Source of the DNA: Natronoarchaeum philippinense
GTDB lineage: Archaea; Halobacteriota; Halobacteria; Halobacteriales; Natronoarchaeaceae
NCBI RefSeq assembly: GCF_900215575.1
Contig: NZ_OBEJ01000001.1
Span: 310,001 to 374,000 of the forward strand
Direction of reading: 5' to 3'
DNA: 64,000 bases
Both the position numbers and the translations under genes were made by a program. The notes beneath the pieces are model-generated. The model saw only the letters and a list, made by a program, of their open reading frames with translations. It was not told the origin of the DNA and made no database searches. The stretch's first letter is position 1; each line of letters begins with the position of its first letter. Below, piece by piece: positions 34,301-42,705 of the stretch.

Positions 34301-35292
34301 TCCCTCCGCTGTTCCATCCGTTCGCGCTCTGTACGCCGGTCGTAGTGCATGTCAATCACTTCCTGACTGACGTTCGCTCTGTCACTGACGACCTTGTCGG
34401 GCATATCGTTGTTCAGACTGTGCGTGATACTTCCGCGACGAATCGCGTGGGGGCTGACCGACGACGGGCACTTCGAGAGGTGGTCGCGCTCGGTCGCTTC
34501 GCACTCGGCCGGGTTTCGATCATGCGGGCACTCTCCGTCGTAGCGACAGGGCTGTGTCCACCTGTAGACGTACACTCTGAGTGTCGATTTGCAGGGACGG
34601 CCCTGTGCAGTCGTCAAGAGAGGTTCTCGGTCACAATCGTCTTTGACGTCGCGGCGCTGGCTCTCGATCCAGTCGTCGAGGAGTTCACAGAGGTCGTCCG
34701 AGAGAGCGACGAGGCGTTCGCCGTCCCCTTGGTTCTTGATGGGCGTTTCTGTCTCAGGTCGATGCCTGACCTTCAGGTACTGTTCGTCCGGATAGTAGTC
34801 CTCAATGTCAAGGGCGTGAATAGACCCGACGCGCATCATCGTGTGCCACATGAGCGCGATCGTGACGTGCTCGATCGACGCGTAGTGGTACTTTTCGAGC
34901 TCGGCGAGCACGCTGGTGGCGCGGTCACTGTCCAGCATGACGTCGCGGGCGTTCTGCTCGGGCGTGATGTCCGGCGAGAGAACTTTCTCGCTGAGGTCCT
35001 GTTCGACGCCATCAACGGTCTCGAGCCAGCGAATGAACACGCGGAGAGTGTCCATCTGAGTTTTCTCCGAGACTGGCGAGAGGTCACCCTCGTCTCGCCG
35101 CCAGACTCGATAGCGCTGGAGCTGCCGCCCGCTAAGGTTGTTGAGGTTCTCGATGTCCTGCTGGTCGCACCAGCGGACGAAGTGACCGAGACGGTACTCG
35201 TGAGCTTCGAGCGAAGCTTCGGCAAGTTCGTTGCCCTTGTCCGCGAGGTAGAGTTCCAACGCGGTGTCGGGTTCGATTGGTTCCAGACTCAT
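34282..35292 (-). CDS. Tyrosine recombinase (XerC/D-like integrase)
   Basis: A 336-residue protein with ATG 35292. The core-binding domain occupies about 1-115. The catalytic domain shows the first Arg in TMMRVGSIHALD, the box PHAIRRGSIT (H-x-x-R) and the nucleophile Tyr in DMHYDRR. A Cys cluster (CRYDGECPH, then AECEA and SKCPSS) precedes the H-x-x-R box, as in the integrase at 9799. It probably catalysed insertion of neighbouring DNA. A closely related fragment lies at 19636. An inverted repeat covers the 35 bases upstream of its start. Confidence 0.9.
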   Translation of the reverse strand: MSLEPIEPDTALELYLADKGNELAEASLEAHEYRLGHFVRWCDQQDIENLNNLSGRQLQRYRVWRRDEGDLSPVSEKTQMDTLRVFIRWLETVDGVEQDLSEKVLSPDITPEQNARDVMLDSDRATSVLAELEKYHYASIEHVTIALMWHTMMRVGSIHALDIEDYYPDEQYLKVRHRPETETPIKNQGDGERLVALSDDLCELLDDWIESQRRDVKDDCDREPLLTTAQGRPCKSTLRVYVYRWTQPCRYDGECPHDRNPAECEATERDHLSKCPSSVSPHAIRRGSITHSLNNDMPDKVVSDRANVSQEVIDMHYDRRTERERMEQRRDYLDDL

Positions 35293-35327
35293 GGTTCCTG
35301 GTGGCGATCCAGAACCTATCAGGAACC
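35293..35327 (-). promoter_or_regulatory. Inverted and direct repeats upstream of the integrase, candidate operator
   Basis: GGTTCCTG (35293-35300) and CAGGAACC (35320-35327) form a perfect 8-base inverted repeat that begins directly at the integrase start codon. On the coding strand, GGTTCCTGATA is followed by GGTTCTGGAT, so a third half-site may be present. This arrangement fits a repressor site on the integrase promoter. Confidence 0.5.
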
Positions 35328-35614
35328 TTTTACAGGGTGCGCCTCATACGGTGGAAACCGTGAGAGGGCGATGCTTTCGTCGCTCGAAAGCAAGCCTGCA
35401 GCGCCCATCCTGTTGCCGCCCGTTTTGCTACCAATACCAAACCCGACGAAGAGACTTCAGTAACCACGATTTCCGGACTTGCGGCGTTCGGGAAACGCAC
35501 CCCTAACTCGGATGTGAAAATTCCCCACGAGAAAGCTACGGCCTCGCCGATGCGACGTGATTCGTCCCGTCGGGAACGCATACGGCAACGTCCGGCACCG
35601 CCAGCAAAGCGCCG
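35328..35614. other. Gene-free junction between the island and chromosomal genes
   Basis: I see no convincing gene. A hairpin pairs TGCTTTCG (35372-35379) with CGAAAGCA (35385-35392). Right of this point GC content and codon use look uniform and gene order looks like stable chromosome, so the island boundary may lie here. Confidence 0.35.
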
Positions 35615-36541
35615 TCAGGCGCTCGTGACCGTTCGATCGGGGGTCGCGGAACGAAGGGTGGCGACGGCGCGCTCGACATCGGCGGGCACGAAGATTTCCG
35701 CATCGAGATCTTTCGTAACTCCCGGGCTCACGATGCCAGCCTCGCAGATGCGGCTTGCGACGGCCGTGTCGTCCCCGTCGTACAGATCGACGACGGCATC
35801 GACCTCTGCAGCCTCGCCTTCGTTCGTGATGCGGAGTTCGACGCGCCCGAGTTGATTGTTGATCGCCTCGACATTGGTCGCGCTGCCGTCCTCGTCGTAG
35901 AACGCGACGCGGTCGAGGGTGAGGTGGTCGCTCTCGTCGCCGATGTACCGAAAGAGGCGCTCGGAAATGTCGTCGTGAATTGTCGCCCCCTCGGAGCCGT
36001 CTTCGAAGAGTGTGCCGATCGGGTTGAGGTCTGCTCGCAGGTCGCTGGCGATCGTGGCGCGGTTCCCGGTGTTCGTCTTTAGACGGAGATAGTCGGCGAC
36101 GAACGGGTCGAATTCCTTCGGAAGGTCACCGTCGTACATGTTGGAGAACGCCCTGAGGTCGGCGTCGAAGTTGATCAGCGGCGGGAGAGGCGCCAGCTGT
36201 TTCCCGACGGGAACCCACGGCTTGCCACCCGTCGGACGGTCGCTGGAGTCGGTGGTACTCGGAACGACCTGCTCGAAGTAGCCGAATCGATCGAACAGTG
36301 CGCCGAACACGGCGCTGAGAGCGGTGACCGCAAGCACGCCAGCAGTGAGGAGATGTGACACCGGCGCCGGAAGGGTGAACTGGAAGAGAGCGACGAACAC
36401 GCAGGTCACCATTCCGACGACGAGAAGAAACGACCCGAGGTTCGGATCTCGTCCGGTGAGGAACTCGATGCCTGCGAGGAACGTCGATCCGGTTTCGGCG
36501 TCCTGAGCCGACTGGTCCGACGGATACTCTCGGCGGCTCAT
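35615..36541 (-). CDS. Unknown membrane protein
   Basis: A 308-residue protein. ATG 36541 is chosen because it forms an ATGA overlap with the upstream gene; the frame extends to 36703 but that tail is Arg-rich and unlikely. Two membrane helices lie near 40-95 (FLLVVGMVTCVFVALFQF and LTAGVLAVTALSAVFGALF). The remaining 210 residues are soluble and strand-rich near the end (GRVELRITNEGEAAEVDAVV), resembling an immunoglobulin-like or CARDB-type fold. No function is recognised. Confidence 0.6.
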   Translation of the reverse strand: MSRREYPSDQSAQDAETGSTFLAGIEFLTGRDPNLGSFLLVVGMVTCVFVALFQFTLPAPVSHLLTAGVLAVTALSAVFGALFDRFGYFEQVVPSTTDSSDRPTGGKPWVPVGKQLAPLPPLINFDADLRAFSNMYDGDLPKEFDPFVADYLRLKTNTGNRATIASDLRADLNPIGTLFEDGSEGATIHDDISERLFRYIGDESDHLTLDRVAFYDEDGSATNVEAINNQLGRVELRITNEGEAAEVDAVVDLYDGDDTAVASRICEAGIVSPGVTKDLDAEIFVPADVERAVATLRSATPDRTVTSA

Positions 36542-36825
36542 GAGTCGGTCACCGCCATCACGTCCGCGTTCTTGGCGTCGGCGGCCCGTCGGAGTACTTG
36601 GACAAGGTGAGCGACCCAGAGCCCTGCCGTGAACCCGAAAAGGGTACCGACGGCCGTGATGCGGAGTGTTTCCTCGAGTGGTGCGAACGCCGCGCCGATA
36701 CACAGGGCACCGAAGACAATCATGAGAGCGTACTGGACGTGAGTCTCACTGTTCACTCGACGTATCTCGTCTAGCATATTGTGTCGAAGTAGGTCTCCAA
36801 GCGCCTTAACTACGATTCTTGACAT
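36538..36825 (-). CDS. Small membrane protein coupled to the next gene
   Basis: A 95-residue protein with two or three helices (ALMIVFGALCIGAAFAP and ITAVGTLFGFTAGLWVAHLV). ATG 36825 and ATG 36777 are both possible starts. Its stop overlaps the start of the 308-residue membrane protein, so the two are probably made together. No family is recognised. Confidence 0.55.
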   Translation of the reverse strand: MSRIVVKALGDLLRHNMLDEIRRVNSETHVQYALMIVFGALCIGAAFAPLEETLRITAVGTLFGFTAGLWVAHLVQVLRRAADAKNADVMAVTDS

Positions 36826-37051
36826 AATTACCGAATACGTACCGCGAACAGGTCAATACGCGACTTTAGCGCCGGTTACGAAGCTCAGGCGGAGGACGTC
36901 CCCGTCGTCAGGTGGGCAGCGGGTGAACGGTCATCTGGGCAGTTGGTGCAACCTCTATAGCGCCCGCGCATTTTTGGCACGGCGCAGAGCTAGCGTATCG
37001 CCCAGCCTGCACAAACGGTTATCCCCGCGGTCGCCGTCACCGCCACGTGGC

Positions 37052-37192
37052 ATGAGCACGATCGAACTCGACGACCAGCTTGTGGCGCGTATCGAAGGGC
37101 ATCTCGAAGAGGACGAGTCCATCGAGGAGTTCATCGAAGAGTTGGTCTCGATCTATGAGCAAGAGGGACGATTCCTGCAAGAGGGCGCGTAA
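37052..37192 (+). CDS. Small antitoxin-like acidic protein
   Basis: A 46-residue protein: TIELDDQLVARIEGHLEEDE is a short strand and helix like ribbon-helix-helix or VapB-type N-termini, followed by IEEFIEELVSIYEQEG. Such proteins are frequent in haloarchaea as stand-alone regulators. No toxin gene is adjacent; the next gene encodes a UspA protein. The family is suggested by shape only. Confidence 0.55.
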   Translation: MSTIELDDQLVARIEGHLEEDESIEEFIEELVSIYEQEGRFLQEGA

Positions 37193-37264
37193 TCCGCTGT
37201 TTACGCCGTTGCAACGGGTGGGCGACCCCGTATGGGTATACGCTCGGCCGTCGTAGCCACGCCC

Positions 37265-37693
37265 ATGCACGTGCTCGTTCCGATGGACTACTCGGAACTG
37301 TCCAAAGAGGCGCTTCGCACGGCAGTTACAGTCCACGCTGGCGCCGACATCACCGTCCTGCACGTCCTCGATTGGCACACGAGTGACCGCGGGCCGGGTG
37401 GCTGGGGTGATACGCCCGACGAGTTCGACCAGTGGCTCGAGGGCGCCAAAGAGCGGGCCGACGAACTGTTCGCGGAAGCGCGTTCGATCGCCGACGAGCA
37501 CGACGCCGAGGTCGCCACCGAAACCATCGTCGGCGACGACGCGAAACAGATCGTCCGGTACGCCGAGGACCACGAGATCGACCTGATCGTCATGGGCAGC
37601 CACAGCCGCTCGTTGCCGGCCCGTATCCTGTTGGGCAGCGTTTCGGAGACTGTCGTCCGTCGGGCGCCAGTGCCAGTGACCGTCGTTCGGTGA
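37265..37693 (+). CDS. Universal stress protein (UspA family)
   Basis: A 142-residue protein; ATG 37265 (MHVLVPMDYSE) matches the family's first strand, whereas 37232 would add 11 residues. The ATP-binding signature GSHSRSLPARILLGSVSETV (the usual G-2x-G-9x-G-S/T region) is present, followed by PVPVTVVR. UspA proteins bind ATP and help survival under stress. It stands alone between an antitoxin-like gene and a convergent nicotinate phosphoribosyltransferase. Confidence 0.88.
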   Translation: MHVLVPMDYSELSKEALRTAVTVHAGADITVLHVLDWHTSDRGPGGWGDTPDEFDQWLEGAKERADELFAEARSIADEHDAEVATETIVGDDAKQIVRYAEDHEIDLIVMGSHSRSLPARILLGSVSETVVRRAPVPVTVVR

Positions 37694-37723
37694 CCGCAGA
37701 CCACCGCCGGCGGCCGCATCCCG

Positions 37724-39091
37724 TCACAGCTCCCGATCACGTAGCTCGCGCTCCGTGTCAGCCGCCAGCGCGTCGAGGCCGTCGCTGATCCGCACCTCGT
37801 AGTCGGTAGGATCCCGAACGCGGCGGGCCGAGTCGGGGAGCCTCCCGATCTCTCGACGTGTCCGCGCCCGGATCGAATCGAGGTCCGGCGCGTCGTAGAC
37901 CAGCCGCCCGTCCTCGAAGATTGTCTCCAGTTGTGGAGTGCCTTCGGCGTCCTCGCCGCGGCGGGCGAGCACGTCGTGCTGGTACTCGCCATCCCGTTTG
38001 ACACGGTAAAATTCCTTCTGTCCGGGGTAGGTCGCTTTGCCCGCCGAGAGCTTCATTCTCGGGGTGAGATCGCCGTCGCGCTCGACGGCGGTCAGTTTGT
38101 AGACGACGCCGCTGTCGGGGGCGTCCGTGCTGGTCGTCAGCGCTGTCCCCGGTCCGAAGGCGTCCGCGACGCCGCCGCTGTCGAAGAACTCGCGGAGGGC
38201 GTACTCGTCGATGCCCGAGGAGACGACGATGTCGGCGTCGTCGACGACCTCGTCGACCGCGACCGAGAGATCTGCGAGGTCGCCGGAGTCGAGCCGGACG
38301 CCGCCCAGCCGGACACCCCGGTCGTCCGCGACGGCGACCGCGCGCTCGGCGCCGCCCACGGTGTCGTAGGTGTCGATCAGGTAGACGGCGTCGTCGCCGT
38401 ACACGTCGGCGAACGCCTCGAAGGCGGCCCGCTCGCTCTCGAAGCTCTGGACCCACGAGTGGGCCATCGTCCCGTAGGTCGGGACGCCGAAGCGCTGGCC
38501 GGCGAGGATGTTCGACGTGCCGTCGAAGCCGCCGAGATACGCCGCCCGCGCCGCCTTGAGTCCGGCGTCGACGCCGTGTGCCCGGCGCGAGCCGAAATCG
38601 ACCAGCGTCTGTGCGTCGCCGTGACGCCGTACCACGTCGGCCATGCGAGCGCCCTTCGTCGCCACCAGCGTCTGATAGCCGATCTGGTTGAGCACCAGCG
38701 TCTCGAACAGTTGGGCCTGCGCGATCGGCGCCGTCACCTCCAGCAGCGGTTCGTTGGGGAACACGGGCGTCCCCTCCGGCAGGCCGCGGATCTCGCCGGT
38801 AAACTCGAACTCGTCGAGGTGGGATAGCAGCGATTCGTCGAAGCCCAGATCGGCGAGAAACGACAGCGCGTCGTCGTCGAACGTCAGCGTCTCGACGTAC
38901 GCAATCACCTGCTCGAGTCCGGCGGCGATCGCGTACCCCCGGTCCGGCGGAAGATGCCGAAAGTACAGCGAGAACGTCGCGTCCGGGTTGTGATCTGATT
39001 CGAGATATCCCTGCAGCATCGAGAGCTCGTACCGATCGGTGAACAGAGCGAGATCCCGCGGCCCGACGTGACCGAACGCGGAGCGAGGCAT
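37724..39091 (-). CDS. pncB: Nicotinate phosphoribosyltransferase
   Basis: A 455-residue enzyme of the NAD salvage pathway that joins nicotinate to PRPP with ATP. Landmarks are ALFTDRYELSMLQGY at the N-terminus, the catalytic region DFGSRRAHGVDAGL, GTSNILAGQRFGVPTYGTMAHSW, DTYDT and GGVRLDSGDL, then MKLSAGKATYPGQKEFYR. The length is as expected. It has no obvious operon partner: the upstream gene is the TauE exporter 78 bases away, on the same strand. Confidence 0.92.
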   Translation of the reverse strand: MPRSAFGHVGPRDLALFTDRYELSMLQGYLESDHNPDATFSLYFRHLPPDRGYAIAAGLEQVIAYVETLTFDDDALSFLADLGFDESLLSHLDEFEFTGEIRGLPEGTPVFPNEPLLEVTAPIAQAQLFETLVLNQIGYQTLVATKGARMADVVRRHGDAQTLVDFGSRRAHGVDAGLKAARAAYLGGFDGTSNILAGQRFGVPTYGTMAHSWVQSFESERAAFEAFADVYGDDAVYLIDTYDTVGGAERAVAVADDRGVRLGGVRLDSGDLADLSVAVDEVVDDADIVVSSGIDEYALREFFDSGGVADAFGPGTALTTSTDAPDSGVVYKLTAVERDGDLTPRMKLSAGKATYPGQKEFYRVKRDGEYQHDVLARRGEDAEGTPQLETIFEDGRLVYDAPDLDSIRARTRREIGRLPDSARRVRDPTDYEVRISDGLDALAADTERELRDREL

Positions 39092-39169
39092 AGTCGAGAC
39101 GACGACGACCGCGGGGAAATACGTTGAATGTGCTCGTTCGCGAAACCGTCGTCCCGGACGCTGTCCGCG

Positions 39170-40210
39170 TCAGTCGGCCGCGACCGTCGACGGTTCGGCG
39201 TCCGCGCGGAGTTCGCGGACGCTGCTCACCACGACGGCGCCGCTGACCAGCAGCGCGGCACCGAGGATGATGACGAGGCTCACGACACTGAGCACGTCGA
39301 TGCCGACGTAGTTACCGACGTACCGGACGGCGACGGCGAGCGCGCCCAGCAACAGCATGACGCCGAAGTACACCTTGATGTCGTCCTCGTCGACCAACTC
39401 GGTCGCTCCGGCCCCGATCCGGGCGCCCAGCGCGCTACCGGCCAGCAGCGGCGCCACGATACTCAGATCGACCGCGCCGCTCTGGGCGTACAGGAACGAC
39501 CCCAGCCCTCCCGAGAAGACGATCTCGAACAGGTCCGTCCCGACCGCGACCGGTACCGGGACGCCGATAGCGTAGAACAGCGCGGGCATCCGGATGAACC
39601 CGCCGCCGACGCCGAGGAAGCCAGACAGCAGGCCGGTGGCAAAGGCGACCAGCAGCACCATCCACAGCGAGACGGTGATCCCGCCCCGCAGCGAGATCAT
39701 CGGCGGCACGCGGTAGGACTGGATCTTCTTTGCGATGTCGGGGATGTCGTCGGCGTCGAACTCCTCGTCGGCGTCGTCTTCCACATCGTGACTGATGCCG
39801 CCGCCGCTGTCGCTGCCGACGGCCTCGTAGGTGACGAACGCGCCGATCCCGCCCAGCAGCGCGACGTAGGCGACGCTCACGACACCGTCGGCGAGGCCGA
39901 TATGTTGGAGATACTCCAGCCCGATCTTCCCGACCTCGATGCCGGCGGTCGTCCCGACGATCATCGAGATGCCGAGTTTGTAGTCGACCTGTCCCAGATC
40001 GCGGTGTTTCAGCGTCGCGATGACGGAGGTCCCGAAGACGAACGCGAGCCCGCTACCGACCGCGACGTTCGTGTCGTAGCCCATCACCAACAGCGCGGGC
40101 GTGACGAGGAACGAACCCCCCATCCCGAAGAACCCAAAGAGGATCCCGATGAGGAACCCGAACCCGGTGAACATCCCGAGCAGCGCGGCGCTCATGCCGA
40201 GTACCTCCAT
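39170..40210 (-). CDS. TauE/SafE-family membrane exporter
   Basis: A 346-residue protein with about eight helices. The two repeated family motifs are visible: FGFFGMGGSFLVTPALLVMGY near 26-46 and SGFLGVGGGFIRMPALFYAIGVP near 197-219. An acidic cytoplasmic loop (about 135-160) separates the halves. Such proteins export sulfite, sulfoacetate or related organosulfur anions. It starts 2 bases after a small membrane protein gene and probably works with it. Confidence 0.88.
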   Translation of the reverse strand: MEVLGMSAALLGMFTGFGFLIGILFGFFGMGGSFLVTPALLVMGYDTNVAVGSGLAFVFGTSVIATLKHRDLGQVDYKLGISMIVGTTAGIEVGKIGLEYLQHIGLADGVVSVAYVALLGGIGAFVTYEAVGSDSGGGISHDVEDDADEEFDADDIPDIAKKIQSYRVPPMISLRGGITVSLWMVLLVAFATGLLSGFLGVGGGFIRMPALFYAIGVPVPVAVGTDLFEIVFSGGLGSFLYAQSGAVDLSIVAPLLAGSALGARIGAGATELVDEDDIKVYFGVMLLLGALAVAVRYVGNYVGIDVLSVVSLVIILGAALLVSGAVVVSSVRELRADAEPSTVAAD

Positions 40211-40212
40211 CG

Positions 40213-40428
40213 TCAGTCACCCCTGATGAAGTCGACGACGTACTTACCGGCGACCGATTCGAGCGCGCCATAGCCCACGTAGAGGACGATCGCCTCCAGC
40301 AGGACGAGCCCGATCAACGCGGCGGCCAGTGCAGTTCCGGAGAGCGATTCGAGTCCTAGCATCTGCTTTCGAACACCCAATTCGTCGACCGCGGTTTTGT
40401 ATGGATCATGGATTACTACTCGCTCCAA
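40213..40428 (-). CDS. Small single-span membrane protein paired with the TauE exporter
   Basis: A 71-residue protein with one helix (LAAALIGLVLLEAIVLYVGYG), an N-terminal charged segment and a C-terminal VVDFIRGD. The spacing of two bases to the TauE gene implies coupled translation. Small proteins of this kind are common partners of TauE genes in haloarchaea, perhaps as a subunit, but its function is unknown. Confidence 0.7.
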   Translation of the reverse strand: MERVVIHDPYKTAVDELGVRKQMLGLESLSGTALAAALIGLVLLEAIVLYVGYGALESVAGKYVVDFIRGD

Positions 40429-40725
40429 CGTAGCAGGATTAGGGTATTAACGCTTTTGGGATCAGCGCACAATATTGGATGGGCGTAGTTCGGCTATAAC
40501 ATATGAGAATCTGACGTAGATATAGAACTGCGGCAGTACCCCCGTGAATTACCCCTATTTGGCGGGTCAAATCGATCGCGCGCGACCCCCGACGCGTTGC
40601 GACGGTCAACCCCTAGCATCTCGACGAGTGACGGCCGTCTCCGGCGACGTGAACGACCCATACGCTTTTGATCTACCCGATAGTATTGCACCCATGGCTC
40701 AATACATGTGCCCAGAGAACTACAG
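40429..40725. other. Intergenic stretch without a recognised gene
   Basis: This 297-base region between the divergent TauE operon and the HalOD1 operon has AT-rich parts near 40440-40540 that could hold promoters for both directions. No protein-like frame, tRNA or repeat is seen. Confidence 0.4.
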
Positions 40726-40896
40726 ATGAACGTTACAGACGACACCAACACGCAGGACGCCAGAGCGCACCGCCGGCTGACGGCCGTTCAGGCGTCGCAG
40801 ACGATTAACGGTCGCGTGAACTGGGCCGACTACACCCATACCGATCGCGCGCCCGGCGCTGTCGACATCGCCGCAGGCATTTCCACGCGAATATGA
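40726..40896 (+). CDS. Possible small protein upstream of HalOD1
   Basis: ATG 40726 opens 56 codons whose stop overlaps the HalOD1 start as ATGA. The peptide is hydrophilic (DDTNTQDARAHRRLTAVQ) and unrecognised. The overlap is the main support for a real gene. Confidence 0.35.
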   Translation: MNVTDDTNTQDARAHRRLTAVQASQTINGRVNWADYTHTDRAPGAVDIAAGISTRI

Positions 40897-41147
40897 CCTC
40901 GCATACGAACGCACACGCCCAGTCGTCGGCGTCAGCCGACTCAGTCGTGCTCGGCATCGTCCACGCGGTCGCTGACGCCGACGGTGCCGATCCGACCGCG
41001 CTCCCGCCGCTCGGCGAGGCCGTCGACACCGACGCGCTGACGACTGTGCTCGACTCGGCCGGACGCCGCTGCCGGATCACGTTCAGGTACTTCGACTACG
41101 TCGTCACGGTTCGGGGTGACGGAGCGGTCACCGTCGACTCGCAGTAG
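40893..41147 (+). CDS. HalOD1 output-domain protein
   Basis: An 84-residue protein that fits the stand-alone haloarchaeal HalOD1 domain: a helix SVVLGIVHAVADADG, then PLGEAVDTDALTTVL, and paired strands CRITFRYFDYVVTVRGDGAVTV. This domain is predicted to be an output module of signalling systems. It stands alone here without a receiver or kinase. Confidence 0.75.
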   Translation: MTSHTNAHAQSSASADSVVLGIVHAVADADGADPTALPPLGEAVDTDALTTVLDSAGRRCRITFRYFDYVVTVRGDGAVTVDSQ

Positions 41148-41218
41148 CCGACCCTTCGCGTCTCGATCGATTGACCGTCGCCCCAACGCATCTTAGGATT
41201 CGGCGCGTACGAACTGCT

Positions 41219-41749
41219 ATGAGCGACGACTGGCGATCGGCGATCGAACACCAACGCGAGCAGAAAGACAGCTACTTCGCCGACGATCCGCGGTCCCCGA
41301 TCCCTCAGGACGAACCCTTCGACGGGCTGTCCTACTTCCCGATCGACGAGGATTATCGCTTCGTCGTGCCGCTGGAGACCTACGACGACCCCGAAACGGT
41401 GATCGTCGGCACCAGCACCGACGGCGAACAGGAGTATCACCGGTGGGGCGAGTTTCGGGTGACGATTGACGACGAGGACGTGCCGGTTCAGGCCTACAAA
41501 TCCGATCCGTCCGACGACCGGCTGTGGGTGCCGTTCCGCGACGAGACCAGCGGTCAGGAAACCTACGGCGCCGGTCGATACCTCGATTTGGAGCCGGACA
41601 CGCACCGCCGCGCCGACGGCTGGGTGCTCGATTTCAACGAGGCGTACAACCCGACCTGTGCGTACTCGGATCGGTACGAATGTCCGCTGCCACCGACCGA
41701 AAACTGGCTCGGCGTCGCGGTTCGCGCCGGCGAAAAAGACTACGAGTAG
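41219..41749 (+). CDS. DUF1684 family protein
   Basis: A 176-residue protein starting at ATG 41219. The family landmarks are R-x-x-K-D-x-YF near the N-terminus (EQKDSYFADDPRSPIP), FDGLSYFPIDEDYRF, PFRDETSGQETYGAGRYLDL, and FNEAYNPTCAYSDRYECPLPP near the end. DUF1684 proteins are conserved in many prokaryotes, have a beta-rich fold and no settled function. It ends right beside a convergent winged-helix gene (no gap). Confidence 0.82.
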   Translation: MSDDWRSAIEHQREQKDSYFADDPRSPIPQDEPFDGLSYFPIDEDYRFVVPLETYDDPETVIVGTSTDGEQEYHRWGEFRVTIDDEDVPVQAYKSDPSDDRLWVPFRDETSGQETYGAGRYLDLEPDTHRRADGWVLDFNEAYNPTCAYSDRYECPLPPTENWLGVAVRAGEKDYE

Positions 41750-42142
41750 CTACCCTTCGATCGAGGCGGTCACGTCGTCGGCGTGCTCGTACTCTTGGAT
41801 GAGCTGACCCATCTTGGCGTACCAGTCGTTGAGCATCCGCTGCATGTCGTCGGCGACCTGCTCGGGGTCGGTCGGGTAGTAGACGTGGTAGTACCCGCCC
41901 TGATCGTAGTTGATCTGCTCTTTCTGGATGAAGCCGGTCTGAAGGAGCCGCTGGATCGAGCGGTAGGCTGTCGAGCGCTCGCGGTCGACTCGCTCAGCGA
42001 CCTCGTCGATCGTCAGGGGCTCCTCGCTGTCGACGAGCGCGCCGTAGCAGTCCCGGTCGAGTTGTTTGAGCCCGTGGAAACACTCCAGCAGCCCCTCGCA
42101 CGCCATATCCTGCTGCAGTTGTTCGGACATCGAATCAGGCAT
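41750..42142 (-). CDS. Winged-helix transcriptional regulator (TrmB-like)
   Basis: A 130-residue protein starting at ATG 42142. The DNA-binding part (about 28-75) reads CYGALVDSEEPLTIDEVAER, then VDRERSTAYRSIQRLLQTGF and a wing with YDQGGYYHVYYP. The C-terminal helix (ADDMQRMLNDWYAKMGQLIQ) likely dimerises. There is no effector domain, so it is a small one-domain regulator. Its targets are unknown. Confidence 0.82.
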   Translation of the reverse strand: MPDSMSEQLQQDMACEGLLECFHGLKQLDRDCYGALVDSEEPLTIDEVAERVDRERSTAYRSIQRLLQTGFIQKEQINYDQGGYYHVYYPTDPEQVADDMQRMLNDWYAKMGQLIQEYEHADDVTASIEG

Positions 42143-42262
42143 TTGAACGACGTTGGGACTACGTGGGCATAAGGATTTTTGTGAACGCCGTGCAATCACG
42201 CTCGCACCGCTCTCGCACGACGAGTCGAAGCCGTTTTTCGGATGGCCCGCCCGTCATCGGGT

Positions 42263-42682
42263 ATGACTGAGCCGACCGCACACCACTTCGGCGTGACGGT
42301 GTCTGACCTCGACCGAGCCGTGCAATTCTACCGCGACGTGCTCGGCCTCGACGTGTCGAGCCGCTTCACCGTCGGCGGCGAGGCGTTCTCGACGGGTGTC
42401 GACGTTGCCGGCGCGACGGGCTCGTTTGCCCACCTCGACGCCGGCGGTGCCCGCGTCGAACTGGTCGAGTACGACCCCGAAGGCGAAGACGCGACCGGCG
42501 ACGCGCTCAACCGCCCCGGCGCGACACACCTCGGCCTCGAAGTCGACGATATCGACGCGATCTACGAAGAACTACCCGACGGCGTCGAGACACTGAGTCC
42601 GCCCCAGACCACCGAGAGCGGGACGAAAATCCTGTTCGTCCGCGATCCCGAGGACAACTTGGTCGAACTACTCGAACCATAG
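42263..42682 (+). CDS. Glyoxalase/VOC family protein
   Basis: A 139-residue vicinal-oxygen-chelate protein. Two beta-alpha-beta-beta-beta modules are visible: HHFGVTVSDLDRAVQFYRDV with FAHLDAGGARVELVEY, and THLGLEVDDIDAIYEEL with KILFVRDPEDNLVELLE. Putative metal ligands are His in HHFG, Glu in VELVEY, His in THLG and Glu in VELLE. Substrates in the family range from methylglyoxal adducts to aromatic diols or antibiotics, so it is not assigned. Confidence 0.85.
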   Translation: MTEPTAHHFGVTVSDLDRAVQFYRDVLGLDVSSRFTVGGEAFSTGVDVAGATGSFAHLDAGGARVELVEYDPEGEDATGDALNRPGATHLGLEVDDIDAIYEELPDGVETLSPPQTTESGTKILFVRDPEDNLVELLEP

Positions 42683-42705
42683 GTCGGCGTCGCTATCTTG
42701 TCCGG

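Noticed and set aside
34840-34900. CRISPR-like or att repeat shared with 19.7 kb
   Set aside because: The shared sequence is integrase coding sequence in both places, so it is a gene relic and not a CRISPR or attachment repeat.
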